Of a stretch of DNA of 42,591 bases, positions 35,500 to 42,591 are shown one piece after another. The DNA is from an uncultured Hellea sp. (lineage in GTDB: Bacteria > Pseudomonadota > Alphaproteobacteria > Caulobacterales > Maricaulaceae). A program made the translations under genes and the position numbers. The stretch lies in the NCBI GenBank assembly GCA_937995665.1, contig CALKIX010000076.1, positions 1 to 42,591 of the forward strand. The letters are read 5' to 3'. The stretch's first letter is position 1. Every line of letters begins with the position of its first letter. The notes beneath the pieces are model-generated. The model made no database searches. It saw only the letters and a list, made by a program, of their open reading frames with translations, and had not been told where the DNA came from.

Positions 35500-35953
35500 A
35501 GGTAAAGCCGCTGAGCCGACTATGGGCTGGTTTGAGGGGCGCGAACATAATTACCCGCTGCGTGTTTTCTATGAGGATACGGATTTCACGGGAATTGTTT
35601 ATTATGCCAACTACCTTCGCTTTTTTGAGCGGGCGCGGAGTAGCTATTTTCGCTTAGTAGGTTTTCATCACTCTGATTTATGGGACGCGGACGACCCAAT
35701 TGCTTTTGCCATTCGCAAGATAAACCTCGACTACAAAAAGCCCGCCCGCATTGATGACAGCCTGCGCATTGTCACGACCTATGATGTCTTTAAAGGCGCG
35801 CGGCTCACCGTCAGCCAAGCCTGCTACCGCGGCGATGAGCTGCTGGTGACTGCTAAAAGCGAAGCCGCCTGCATCACGCCAGAGGGAAGGCCAAAACGCG
35901 CGCCTAAGTGGATGGTGGAGAAATTAGCGCCTTATTTACTCAATCACAGTTAG
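35492..35953 (+). CDS. ybgC: Tol-Pal-associated acyl-CoA thioesterase YbgC
   Basis: YbgC is a hotdog-fold thioesterase acting on short acyl-CoA or acyl-ACP near the cell envelope. The 153-residue protein has the family motif '[31 protein letters not shown]' (about residues 23-53) with the catalytic Asp in 'YEDTD', and later '[20 protein letters not shown]'. Start ATG 35492 (AGGGGG five bases upstream) overlaps the ruvB stop by 8 bases; the track's TTG start is not convincing. The gene that usually follows, tolQ, is not here: the next ORF is unrelated. Confidence 0.95.
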   Translation: MDKGKAAEPTMGWFEGREHNYPLRVFYEDTDFTGIVYYANYLRFFERARSSYFRLVGFHHSDLWDADDPIAFAIRKINLDYKKPARIDDSLRIVTTYDVFKGARLTVSQACYRGDELLVTAKSEAACITPEGRPKRAPKWMVEKLAPYLLNHS

Positions 35954-36009
35954 TAAGTGTGTGGGGCTCCGATTAAGTCGGGTAACACTAAATTTTGAGA
36001 TGCTGATAA

Positions 36010-36540
36010 ATGACCCAACTCACCCACACTTCATTCACCCCGTGGACAACCCGCGCAACCGCTGATGTGCGCCGCGCCTCGCAAGCGCAATATGTGCATG
36101 GCTTTACGGAGATACTCGCGGCCGAAGGGCCGATGCAGGCTTTGTCGCTTTTTCAGATTTACGGCAAGGCAAGCGGGGTGATGAAACTGGCTGCGCCTGT
36201 ACGTAAGCTCTGCGAGCGCGCATTGCTGGCTGGCGTTAAAGCGGGCGAGATTGTGCTTGAGAAAGAAGAAGATAGCGAGATTGACGGGCCAGAGGATTCT
36301 GTGGGCTGGATTGTGCGCTTGCCCGATCAGCCGCCCTTTATAGTGCGAGACCTTGGCAATCGGGGTTTTGCCGATATCCCCATGAGTGAGCTGGCTGCGC
36401 TTGTGCTAGACATTCGTACTCAAGATGAATTTATGGGGCGCGAGGATATTTACCGCGCTGTGCTTGATCATTATGGCCTGCAAAAACTAACAGCCCTTGT
36501 GCGCCGCCGCCTTGATAAAGTTCTAGAGGTTTATTTCTAG
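36010..36540 (+). CDS. Unknown protein with possible DUF3320-like domain
   Basis: I do not recognise a full-length family. The 176-residue product has no signal peptide. Its middle, 'FTEILAAEGPMQALSLFQIYGKASGVMKLAAPVRKLCERALLAGVKAGEIV' (about residues 30-85), resembles the small C-terminal domain (DUF3320-type) found in some large helicases, and the end, 'GFADIPMSELAALVLDIRTQDEFMGREDIYRAVLDHYGLQKLTALVRRRLDKVLE', resembles the helical tail of the same proteins. Here the parts stand alone without helicase motifs. It follows ybgC by 56 bases and converges with the permease gene, sharing a CTAG stop overlap. A nucleic-acid role next to ruvCAB is possible but unproved. Confidence 0.6.
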   Translation: MTQLTHTSFTPWTTRATADVRRASQAQYVHGFTEILAAEGPMQALSLFQIYGKASGVMKLAAPVRKLCERALLAGVKAGEIVLEKEEDSEIDGPEDSVGWIVRLPDQPPFIVRDLGNRGFADIPMSELAALVLDIRTQDEFMGREDIYRAVLDHYGLQKLTALVRRRLDKVLEVYF

Positions 36541-38141
36541 TCCGAATTATCTCCGCTTTGCTTGGTGGCAAAAGCATTCAGATAGAGCGTTGGCACGATG
36601 CCGATGACTATGATGATGAGCGCTGCGGTTGAGGCCTCGGAGAGGCGCTCATCACTTGCGAGCCAATAGACGCGCGTGGCGAGCGTATCAAAATTAAAGG
36701 GCCGCATAATCAGCGTGGCCGGCAGCTCTCGCATCACATCAATAAAGACTAAGATGAAAGCCGAGATAATGCTTGGGCGGAGTAGCGGCAGAAAGATGAG
36801 ATGCATACGGCGTAGCCAATGCGCGCCGAGCGATCTTGAGGCATGCTCCATTGAGGCAGGGATTTTAGAAAATCCCGCATCGAGCGTATTAAAGGCCACT
36901 GTCAAAAACCGCACACTGAGCGCATAGACTAAGGCGATAATTGTCCCTGTGATAATCAGCCCAGGGGTGCCGCCCAAAATAGCGCTTATAAATTTTGAAA
37001 ACTTTTGATCAATCCATGCAAGCGGGGCCAGCAGGCCTACGGCCAATAACGCGCCGGGCAGGGCATAGCCCAGTGTCGAGAGGCCTATGGAAGCTTTAAC
37101 AAGCTTGTTTGGGTGTGTTCTTTTTCTATAGGCAAAGAAAATGGCAATCAGTAAAGCCAGCGCGCCGACAATTATAGCCAGCATAAAGCTGTTCTTTGCA
37201 TATGAAAATAGCTGGCTTTGCCTCGCAGCGTCACCTTTAAGCAGAGCGAAATAGCCAAGTCGCAGACAGGGTATAATCAGTCCAATGAGTACGGGGAGAA
37301 AACACAGAAGCATGGCAGCAAAGGCCCGCACACCGCGAAGCCTTGCGGGGGCAACTCTGCCTAGGATTTTGTCATTATTCGCTACAGTCCCGCGGCGCGT
37401 TGCGCCCTCGAAAGTGATGAGAATGATAACGGCGATCAGCATCACGCTGGCCAGTTTCATAGCCGCTATCTTATCGCCTATTATGAGCCAATTGCGAAAA
37501 ATTCCAACGCTGAAAGTCGGCACCGCGAAGAAATCGGCCACGCCAAAATCAGCGAGAGTCTCCATCATAACTAACGCGGTACCGCCTGCGATGGCGGGGC
37601 GAGCTGTCGGCAAGACGACTTTGAAAAAGGCCTGCCGCGGGCTTAGCCCAAGGTTTCTGGCCGCCCACCATTGCGACTGACTTTGGGTTAAAAATGATGC
37701 CCGCGCCAAGAGGTATATATAGGGATAAAGCACGAAGCTGAGCATTAGTGCTGCGCCGGGTAGATTACGAATAGAGGGAAACCAATACTCGCTTTGCTGC
37801 CATCCAAAAGCCCCGCGAAGTGTTGATTGAACGGGGCCGTAAAATTCCAGTAAATCCGCATAGACATAAGCGATAATATAGGCGGGAGCCGCAATAGGCA
37901 GCACCAGCGCCCAAGAGAGCCATTTGCGGCCCGGGAAATCATAGGCGCTAATCAGCCAAGCGCAGCCCACGCCAATAAGCACTGAGATGAGGCCGACGGC
38001 GGTCATAAGCATCACTGTGTTTAGAACGTATAAGGTTAGGGTGTTTGGCAAAGGTTCGCCCGATAGCAGGTGCGCGGCAATGCTTAAAAGCGGGAGCGCA
38101 AAAATGAGCGTTATGACAGCGATAAGGAGCGTCTGGCCCAT
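36537..38141 (-). CDS. Fe(III)-type ABC transporter permease, fused two-domain form
   Basis: The 534-residue protein has about twelve membrane helices in two permease halves of the FbpB/SfuB/ThiP type. The EAA-like loops occur in 'ASFLTQSQSQWWAARNLGLSPRQAFFKVVLPTARPAIAGG' (about 168-207) and 'SKIPASMEHASRSLGAHWLRRMHLIFLPLLRPSIISA' (about 433-469), where they would contact the ATPase. A single long permease of this form is usual for ferric-iron importers. It is divergent from the ATPase gene, with a 119-base region between them that holds an AAGATT-TTAT-AATCTT inverted repeat. Shine-Dalgarno site is weak. Iron as substrate is inferred from the family and the Fur-like box downstream; thiamine or phosphonate uptake cannot be excluded. 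Confidence 0.92.
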   Translation of the reverse strand: MGQTLLIAVITLIFALPLLSIAAHLLSGEPLPNTLTLYVLNTVMLMTAVGLISVLIGVGCAWLISAYDFPGRKWLSWALVLPIAAPAYIIAYVYADLLEFYGPVQSTLRGAFGWQQSEYWFPSIRNLPGAALMLSFVLYPYIYLLARASFLTQSQSQWWAARNLGLSPRQAFFKVVLPTARPAIAGGTALVMMETLADFGVADFFAVPTFSVGIFRNWLIIGDKIAAMKLASVMLIAVIILITFEGATRRGTVANNDKILGRVAPARLRGVRAFAAMLLCFLPVLIGLIIPCLRLGYFALLKGDAARQSQLFSYAKNSFMLAIIVGALALLIAIFFAYRKRTHPNKLVKASIGLSTLGYALPGALLAVGLLAPLAWIDQKFSKFISAILGGTPGLIITGTIIALVYALSVRFLTVAFNTLDAGFSKIPASMEHASRSLGAHWLRRMHLIFLPLLRPSIISAFILVFIDVMRELPATLIMRPFNFDTLATRVYWLASDERLSEASTAALIIIVIGIVPTLYLNAFATKQSGDNSD

Positions 38142-38164
38142 TGATGGTTTTGATATGTAAATTG

Positions 38165-38180
38165 AAGATTTTATAATCTT
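38165..38180. promoter_or_regulatory. Inverted repeat between permease and ATPase genes
   Basis: AAGATT-TTAT-AATCTT is a perfect 6-bp inverted repeat in the 119-base divergent region. It lies about 24 bases from the permease start and 80 bases from the ATPase start, a position from which one regulator could control both. It is not a clear Fur box. Confidence 0.35.
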
Positions 38181-38260
38181 GACCTTTAACTAGCCCTTAC
38201 GGAGCCGATGGCTTATAGGCGATAACACGCAAACACAAGCAAGAGAAGTTTAAAGCGTTT

Positions 38261-39301
38261 ATGAGTCTCGTTTTCGAAAATATCTCCCATAATTATGGGC
38301 AAGCTTCAATTTTGAAGCAGGTATCTCTGGAGGCGCGCGCGGGTGAAATATTGTGCCTGCTTGGCCCTTCGGGTTGTGGTAAGACAACATTGTTGAATTT
38401 AGCGGCGGGGATATTGCCGTTGCAAGAGGGCCTTATAACGCTTGACGGTAAGAAACTGGCGAGCCCGCAAGACTGCCCGCCGCCAGAAAAGCGTCCCGTT
38501 GGTCTTGTGTTCCAAGAGGGCGCTTTGTTTCCGCATTTAACTGTTGCGGAGAATATCGAATTTGGTATTTCCAATAATCCTGATCGCAAGGCGATTGTCT
38601 CAAAGCTGCTGGATAAAATTGGGATGGCCGATTTTGGAGGACGATATCCGCATAGCCTGTCTGGGGGGCAGCAGCAGCGCGTGGCTGTCGCAAGGGCGCT
38701 CGCGCCTGCGCCGCGAGTCATTTTAATGGACGAACCTTTCGCCAATATTGACATTACGCGGCGCCGCAGTTTGCGTGAGCAGATACGTTCGCTTCTTAAA
38801 TCCCAAAATTGTATCACAATTATGGTCACTCATGACCCCGAAGAGGCCATGGAAGTTAGCGATCAGATTGCAGTGATGTATGGTGGGAAAATCGTTCAAA
38901 TTGGTAGCCCTAAGGATATATATGAAAAGCCGCACTCCAGCGCGGTTGCCAAGCTGACCAGCGAAGGCGTGGTGATTCCTGCGGCTATTGATGGGCAGAT
39001 CTTACATACGGACTTTGGCGATTGGTCTGTATCGCACCTATCTGGAATGCCTGAGACTAAGGCGGAAAAGCTTGATTTATATATACGTCCTCAGGTCGTT
39101 GCGATTGAAAAGTTATCAGGCACAAAGACGGGCCTTAAGCTGATTGATATCAGACATATAGGCTCAGCCCAAATAATATCGGTGCAGGCTACATCTGGTA
39201 AGGTTTTGACTTTGCATATGAGTACGGAAACACTTTGGGAGGTAGGTGACCTTGTGATGCTCACCCCGCGCAAGGCCAGTCTTATTGCTTTTGCGCTTTA
39301 A
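38261..39301 (+). CDS. ABC transporter ATP-binding protein (FbpC type)
   Basis: The 346-residue protein is the ATPase of the iron-type importer. Walker A is 'LLGPSGCGKTTLLNLAAG' (about residues 33-50), the Q-loop 'VGLVFQEGALFPHLTVAEN', the signature 'HSLSGGQQQRVAVARALAPAPRVILMDEPFANID', and the H-loop 'TIMVTHDPEEAMEV'. A C-terminal TOBE-like domain follows ('DLYIRPQVVAI...ISVQATSGKVLTLHM'), as in FbpC/MalK-type subunits. It is followed after 65 bases by the binding-protein gene, separated by a Fur-like box, so the two may be differently regulated. Confidence 0.93.
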   Translation: MSLVFENISHNYGQASILKQVSLEARAGEILCLLGPSGCGKTTLLNLAAGILPLQEGLITLDGKKLASPQDCPPPEKRPVGLVFQEGALFPHLTVAENIEFGISNNPDRKAIVSKLLDKIGMADFGGRYPHSLSGGQQQRVAVARALAPAPRVILMDEPFANIDITRRRSLREQIRSLLKSQNCITIMVTHDPEEAMEVSDQIAVMYGGKIVQIGSPKDIYEKPHSSAVAKLTSEGVVIPAAIDGQILHTDFGDWSVSHLSGMPETKAEKLDLYIRPQVVAIEKLSGTKTGLKLIDIRHIGSAQIISVQATSGKVLTLHMSTETLWEVGDLVMLTPRKASLIAFAL

Positions 39302-39337
39302 GGGGATTGTGTTTGCAAAATAGGACTGTTATGTAAA

Positions 39338-39352
39338 TGAGAGTAATTCTCA
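39338..39352. promoter_or_regulatory. Fur-like box before the binding-protein gene
   Basis: TGAGAGT-A-ATTCTCA is a 7-1-7 palindrome with a single mismatch. TGA(G/T)AAT repeats are the core of the Fur consensus. It lies in the 65-base gap between the ATPase and binding-protein genes, 15 bases before the chosen start codon. Binding there would block transcription or translation entry. Confidence 0.45.
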
Positions 39353-39366
39353 ACTGGAAAAATAAT

Positions 39367-40419
39367 ATGCCGTTTAAATCAATTCTATTGGGTAGTTGCC
39401 TTCTCTTGCTAACGGGCTGTTCGCCATCGGGCTCAGGCGGCGAAGAGACTAAAACGGTCAAAGATAATGGCGTCGTGAATATTTATTCCTCGCGGCACTA
39501 TGATACAGACCTGCGGCTTTATTCTGATTTCACTGAGCGAACAGGGATCAAGGTCAACCGCATTGAAGCCAAATCAAATGCTTTGATTGAAAGGCTGAAA
39601 ACTGAGGGTGAGCTTAGTCCAGCCGACCTTTTAGTCACTGTCGATGCAGGTGTTTTCTGGCGCGCTGAGAATGAGGGCATTTTGCAGCCCGTCTCATCGG
39701 ATGTCCTAGAGGCCAAAATTCCAGCACATCTGCGCCATCCAGATGGGCTTTGGTATGGTCTTTCAAAGCGCGCGCGGCTGATTATCTATAATAAGGCGGC
39801 AGGGCGTCCCGAAGATGTTGAAGATTATGACGATATGGCGGCCCCTAATTATAAAGGAAAAGTCTGTATGCGGTCTTCAGGGAATATCTATAATATTTCT
39901 TTGCTTTCTTCGATAATCTCCAATGCAGGCGAGCAGGCTGCAACTGATTGGGCGCAGTCTATGGTCGATAATTTTGCGCGCAAACCCCAAAGCAATGATA
40001 CGGGACAGATTGAGGCGGTTGCCTCTGGGATTTGTGAGCTATCGCTTGTGAACTCTTACTATCTGGCGCGCTTTGCCAAATCAAATGACCCTGAAAAACA
40101 AAAAATATATAGCTCCATCGGCGTGATTTTTCCCAATCAAGATAACCGAGGCACGCATATAAACATAAGCGGGGCGGCCGTTACGGCCCATGCGCCCAAT
40201 AAGGAAAATGCGATTGCTTTTATGGAATATCTTACCTCTGAGCAGGCGCAAAAATATTTTGCTGATGGCAATAATGAATATCCTGTCATTGACCAAATAG
40301 AGGCAACATCCGCATTAAAATCCTTAGGGGGATTCAAGGAAGATAAATTAAATGTTGGCGAACTTGGCAAAAATCAGGCAAAAGCAATAAACATATATAA
40401 TAAAGTTGGGTGGCAATAA
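39367..40419 (+). CDS. Fe(III)-type ABC transporter substrate-binding lipoprotein
   Basis: The product (350 residues from ATG 39367) belongs to the FbpA/FutA-type ferric-binding family: 'NIYSSRHYDTDLRLYSDFTERTGIKVNRIEAKSNALIERLKTEGELSPADLLVTVDAG', 'GLWYGLSKRARLIIYNK' and the Tyr-Tyr 'CELSLVNSYYLARF' that in relatives coordinates Fe(III). The start of the mature protein is a lipobox ('LLLTGCSPSG', Cys about 18), so the protein is anchored to the inner membrane; gamma-proteobacterial FbpA is soluble. I prefer ATG 39367 because the longer start (39337) overlaps a Fur-like palindrome. The next gene follows after 10 bases. Confidence 0.92.
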   Translation: MPFKSILLGSCLLLLTGCSPSGSGGEETKTVKDNGVVNIYSSRHYDTDLRLYSDFTERTGIKVNRIEAKSNALIERLKTEGELSPADLLVTVDAGVFWRAENEGILQPVSSDVLEAKIPAHLRHPDGLWYGLSKRARLIIYNKAAGRPEDVEDYDDMAAPNYKGKVCMRSSGNIYNISLLSSIISNAGEQAATDWAQSMVDNFARKPQSNDTGQIEAVASGICELSLVNSYYLARFAKSNDPEKQKIYSSIGVIFPNQDNRGTHINISGAAVTAHAPNKENAIAFMEYLTSEQAQKYFADGNNEYPVIDQIEATSALKSLGGFKEDKLNVGELGKNQAKAINIYNKVGWQ

Positions 40420-40429
40420 GGAGGGAGTT

Positions 40430-41017
40430 ATGACTTTACAGAACATTTGGGTTAGTGCCGCCGTAGCCGCAATTGTGCTTTCGGCTTGTAGTGCAACAGA
40501 TGATTCCGCAAAAGCTCCTGAGGTGATTTCTGAGGCAAATAATGCCACTGAGACTGTTGAGATTGCGCTGAGCGATGTGCTTGATGGAGTCACCAGTAAC
40601 TATTGTATAGATATTGCTGGAGGGAATAAAGACATTGATATTTCCAAAGGCTTGCAGGCCCATACTTGCTACACCTATCGCGGCGAGGTTGGAACGGATC
40701 AGAAGTTTACGAGATCACGTTTTGCGAATAATCAGCTATATATGACAGATTTTGATGTTTGCGCCACGGTCGCCGCTCTTAAAGCGGGCTCTACTATCGG
40801 ACTAGCTGCTTGCGATGGATCTGATTTGCAAAATATAACTTTTAGCGGCAGCGGCACAATCTTTATGACTGGGTCGCCCGACCTATGTTTCACAGCGGCC
40901 AAGGATTCACGCTATGGGCGTAGTAAGGTGCACCAGATTAAAGCTTTATTACTTGAAAACTGTTCCGCTGAATTAGCGGCCTACCAAGAATGGCATGGGC
41001 GTAGCTCTTCCGAGTAA
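40430..41017 (+). CDS. Lipoprotein, possibly a ricin-B-like beta-trefoil
   Basis: The 195-residue product has a lipoprotein signal ('MTLQNIWVSAAVAAIVLSACSATD', lipobox LSAC) and an acidic spacer, then a cysteine-rich domain with three similar units: 'YCIDIAGG...AHTCY...DQKFTRS', 'DVCATVAAL...LAACDGSDLQNITF', and 'DLCFTAAK...ALLLENCS...YQEWH'. The C-x(n)-C-(D)-x-Q-x-F/I/W rhythm recalls ricin-type beta-trefoil repeats, but the match is by eye and only moderate. A GGAGG site six bases before the ATG and a 10-base gap place it in the iron operon. It may bind a sugar, a haem/iron compound or the cell surface; I cannot say which. A strong terminator follows. Confidence 0.7.
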   Translation: MTLQNIWVSAAVAAIVLSACSATDDSAKAPEVISEANNATETVEIALSDVLDGVTSNYCIDIAGGNKDIDISKGLQAHTCYTYRGEVGTDQKFTRSRFANNQLYMTDFDVCATVAALKAGSTIGLAACDGSDLQNITFSGSGTIFMTGSPDLCFTAAKDSRYGRSKVHQIKALLLENCSAELAAYQEWHGRSSSE

Positions 41018-41045
41018 GTGCTCGGATCCTACGTAATTAAGATTC

Positions 41046-41078
41046 AAGGCCTAAGGTCGTTATGACCTTAGGCCTTTT
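41046..41078. terminator. Bidirectional terminator between trefoil lipoprotein and DUF1838 genes
   Basis: AAGGCCTAAGGTC (41046-41058) pairs perfectly with GACCTTAGGCCTT (41064-41076) around loop GTTAT. On the plus strand the stem ends in TTTT then ATATT; on the minus strand in AA-rich sequence that reads CTTGAATC. It ends the iron operon from one side and the DUF1838 gene from the other. Confidence 0.85.
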
Positions 41079-41081
41079 ATA

Positions 41082-42044
41082 TTAAAGCTTTTTAGCAGGC
41101 GTTTGTTCGAGCTTATAATGCTCCAAGCTTGATAGCGAGGGGCCGTAATCTTCTGTTGGCGCACTTAGGAATTTTGGATCAATTGCTTCTGCCGCTTTTA
41201 GCATATGCTCAGGTATGAGATCGAATGTGTCGCCAGCTCCTTGGTCACAAACATAGAGACATTGGCCAGGGGCCTGATCCATGAGCATCCATGGGAACCA
41301 CGGCGTGGAGCGTACCCAAGACCCAAAGAATGTAACGGATTTATTCTCTGGGTCGCCCAGCTGTTCCTTGTCAAAGATATAGCGGAACATTTCTGACACT
41401 TGTGTCATTGGACCGGGGCTCTCGCGTGGCCACTCATTGGGCTGAAGCGCAGATGGGTAATAAAGGTGAATATCAGATGTAAGAAGTACTTTATCTCCGC
41501 GCTCGTCCCAATCAAGAAGGAGGGGTATGCGTGGTGGGCGTTCTTTATTCAGGCCACCATATGTTGGCGGTTGTGGATAATACTCGCTAATTGTAAAGTT
41601 AAATGGGTCATTTGCGATCGGCACGACAGGCACAGTTTCTCCTGTATAGGGATTGTCGAATGTCTGTAGGATTTCGCCTGATTTTAGGTCTGTATAAAAT
41701 CCAACTTCACGTAGAAGCTTGCGGTAGCTACCATCTTCTAAAGGAAGAAGCCGTGTTACTGAGAAACCTTCAAAGCCACAGAGGTCTATGTTCTTTTTTC
41801 CGGGCATAACGCCAATGGCTTTGCCTTTATACCACCCAATTTTTTCCTTAGTGAAGTCAAGTGTACCGTGAATACGGGCCATGGCGTCACGGTTCCAGAT
41901 ATTGTTCTTATAGTCTAAGACCAAATCTTTCTTCGGGCTTACAATATTAGTGGCAGCTGGAGAACAGGCCGCTAGCGATACTGCACCACCTGCACCTAGT
42001 GCGAGTGTTTGACGTCTATTGAATAATTTATCATTGGATGACAT
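41082..42044 (-). CDS. DUF1838 family protein, Tat-type lipoprotein
   Basis: The 320-residue protein has a twin-arginine signal with a lipobox ('FNRRQTLALGAGGAVSLAACSP'), indicating export of the folded protein and lipid anchoring. The mature part matches DUF1838 in 'RDAMARIHGTLDFTKEKIGWYKGKAIGVMPGKKNIDLCGFEGFSVTRLLPLEDGSYRKLLREVGFYTDLKSGEIL', 'NPYTGETVPVVPIANDPFNF' and 'FGSWVRSTPWFPWMLMDQAPGQCLYVC'. The family's function is not established, and folded export suggests a cofactor. Start ATG 42044 has GAGG six bases upstream. It is a single gene, convergent on the iron operon. Confidence 0.9.
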   Translation of the reverse strand: MSSNDKLFNRRQTLALGAGGAVSLAACSPAATNIVSPKKDLVLDYKNNIWNRDAMARIHGTLDFTKEKIGWYKGKAIGVMPGKKNIDLCGFEGFSVTRLLPLEDGSYRKLLREVGFYTDLKSGEILQTFDNPYTGETVPVVPIANDPFNFTISEYYPQPPTYGGLNKERPPRIPLLLDWDERGDKVLLTSDIHLYYPSALQPNEWPRESPGPMTQVSEMFRYIFDKEQLGDPENKSVTFFGSWVRSTPWFPWMLMDQAPGQCLYVCDQGAGDTFDLIPEHMLKAAEAIDPKFLSAPTEDYGPSLSSLEHYKLEQTPAKKL

Positions 42045-42058
42045 GATTGGCCTCATTT

Positions 42059-42087
42059 ATAATATTTTCGTTATTTCATATAATCAA
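42059..42087 (-). promoter_or_regulatory. Possible promoter of the DUF1838 gene
   Basis: On the minus strand TTGATT (42082-42087) and TATTAT (42059-42064) are 17 bases apart, a good sigma-70-type match. The start codon is only 15 bases past the -10 box, so the leader would be very short and would cut into the Shine-Dalgarno site. The true promoter may be further upstream. Confidence 0.3.
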
Positions 42088-42591
42088 TCACGTTTAGCTG
42101 TGGGGTTTAGTCCGAAACTTGCTCGTTAGACGAATATTGTCCTCAGAGGCCATAGTCTTCGCGATTTATGCATTTAGCCCTTACATTATAATCCATAATA
42201 TGATGTGACTTAAGGCTCTTCGTCACCTAAAGCTTCTATGTCCGGATGTTAGACGAAATAACGATATCAAAAGGATGAGCCTTCAGCGAGTGACGCGGGT
42301 TATTTTGTTAAGGACAATATAGAACTGCTTAATGGAGTAGTCATTACTGTTGACCTGCTTGTGATGGAGTTGGGTCTTTGTCGTTCAATGCATTTAGAAG
42401 ATTTGGTTCTTATCACGCTGACGGTGGCGGAGCTTCTTAATGATAAAGAAAATCGAGTCATTATTATCTAAAATTATTTTTAGGCAATGCGGTCTTTAAT
42501 TTTTCTTGGCCAAATAATAGGCGCTAATCAAAGAAGTTTGTCTGTTATGACAGCGCTAGCGTGACATTTTTGCATCACATCTATTCGACAG
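42088..42591. other. AT-rich region with little recognisable content
   Basis: About 500 bases without a convincing gene. It contains the 10-mer GTTAGACGAA twice (42125-42134 and 42248-42257) and an open frame described separately. I see no tRNA, repeat array or mobile-element end. Base composition is visibly more AT-rich than the housekeeping part of the window. Confidence 0.5.
42262..42471 (+). pseudogene. Possible decayed or start-less ORF
   Basis: A frame of 69 codons is open from a TAA at 42259 to TAA at 42469. The first ATG is about halfway. The peptide 'YFVKDNIELLNGVVITVDLLVMELG...LTVAELLNDKENRVIII' has a protein-like composition, but it has no start codon with a ribosome site and no recognised family. 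It may be the remains of a longer gene, or chance. Confidence 0.2.

Noticed and set aside
38186-38200. TTAA-N7-TTAC as a second CtrA box before the ABC ATPase gene
   Set aside because: One half-site is imperfect and no functional reason links it to CtrA; chance is likely in AT-rich intergenic DNA.

Overview
The window reads as a chromosomal stretch of an alphaproteobacterium, probably a marine member of the Caulobacterales/Maricaulales (Hyphomonadaceae-like) side. The evidence is gene order and sequence character: the eno-ftsB-pdhA-pdhB-pdhC series with a lipoyl domain fused to E1-beta, the ctc-pth-ychF series, ruvC-ruvA-ruvB-ybgC, the moxR-DUF58-DUF4159 cluster beside DUF1285-NUDIX-CCA transferase, and one motif that matches the CtrA consensus. 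I saw no tRNA, rRNA, CRISPR array, insertion sequence or prophage gene. Most of the window is housekeeping; only the last ~5 kb looks accessory.

Layout. 1-302: the 3' end of an acyltransferase gene. 309-9200 (minus): a central-carbon block transcribed rpmF-eno, ftsB, pdhA-pdhB-pdhC, then an unrecognised membrane-anchored gene with its own likely promoter, then lpdA with its own leader; arfB lies just upstream. The pyruvate dehydrogenase complex (E1 alpha, E1 beta, E2, E3) is complete, but E3 is separated from E1/E2 by a likely terminator and the unknown gene. 9256-12369: an exported protein, the queC-queE pair for 7-deazaguanine synthesis, and two unknown envelope proteins, one with 11-residue repeats. 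12447-19162 (minus): moxR, DUF58, a BatA-like/DUF4159 membrane protein and a VWA/GATase-like membrane protein, tightly overlapping. 19253-22899 (plus): DUF1285, CoA-pyrophosphatase NUDIX, CCA-adding enzyme, GST, apt, closely packed. 22904-33078 (minus): DUF547 lipoprotein, rplY-pth-ychF, FKBP lipoprotein, CoxE-like VWA protein, DUF533/TerB-like protein coupled to a Kazal-type lipoprotein, alr, dnaB and a secreted unknown. 33318-36540 (plus): ruvC-ruvA-ruvB-ybgC and an unknown protein where tol-pal genes often follow. 36537-41017: an Fe(III)-type ABC importer, with the permease divergent from the ATPase, then the binding lipoprotein and a possible beta-trefoil lipoprotein, under a likely Fur box and closed by a strong terminator. 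41082-42591: a DUF1838 Tat-type lipoprotein and 535 bases with only a possible gene remnant.

The most useful non-coding signals are a TTAA-N7-TTAA box before the unknown gene at 2892, paired 10-bp palindromes before lpdA, a perfect DnaA box before dnaB, a Fur-like 7-1-7 palindrome before the iron-binding gene, and several hairpin terminators. I found no clearly new multi-gene defence or mobile system. The best candidates for undescribed biology are the trefoil-like lipoprotein in the iron operon, the Kazal/DUF533 coupled pair, the 11-residue-repeat lipoprotein, the orphan protein after ybgC and the unknown gene inside the PDH cluster.
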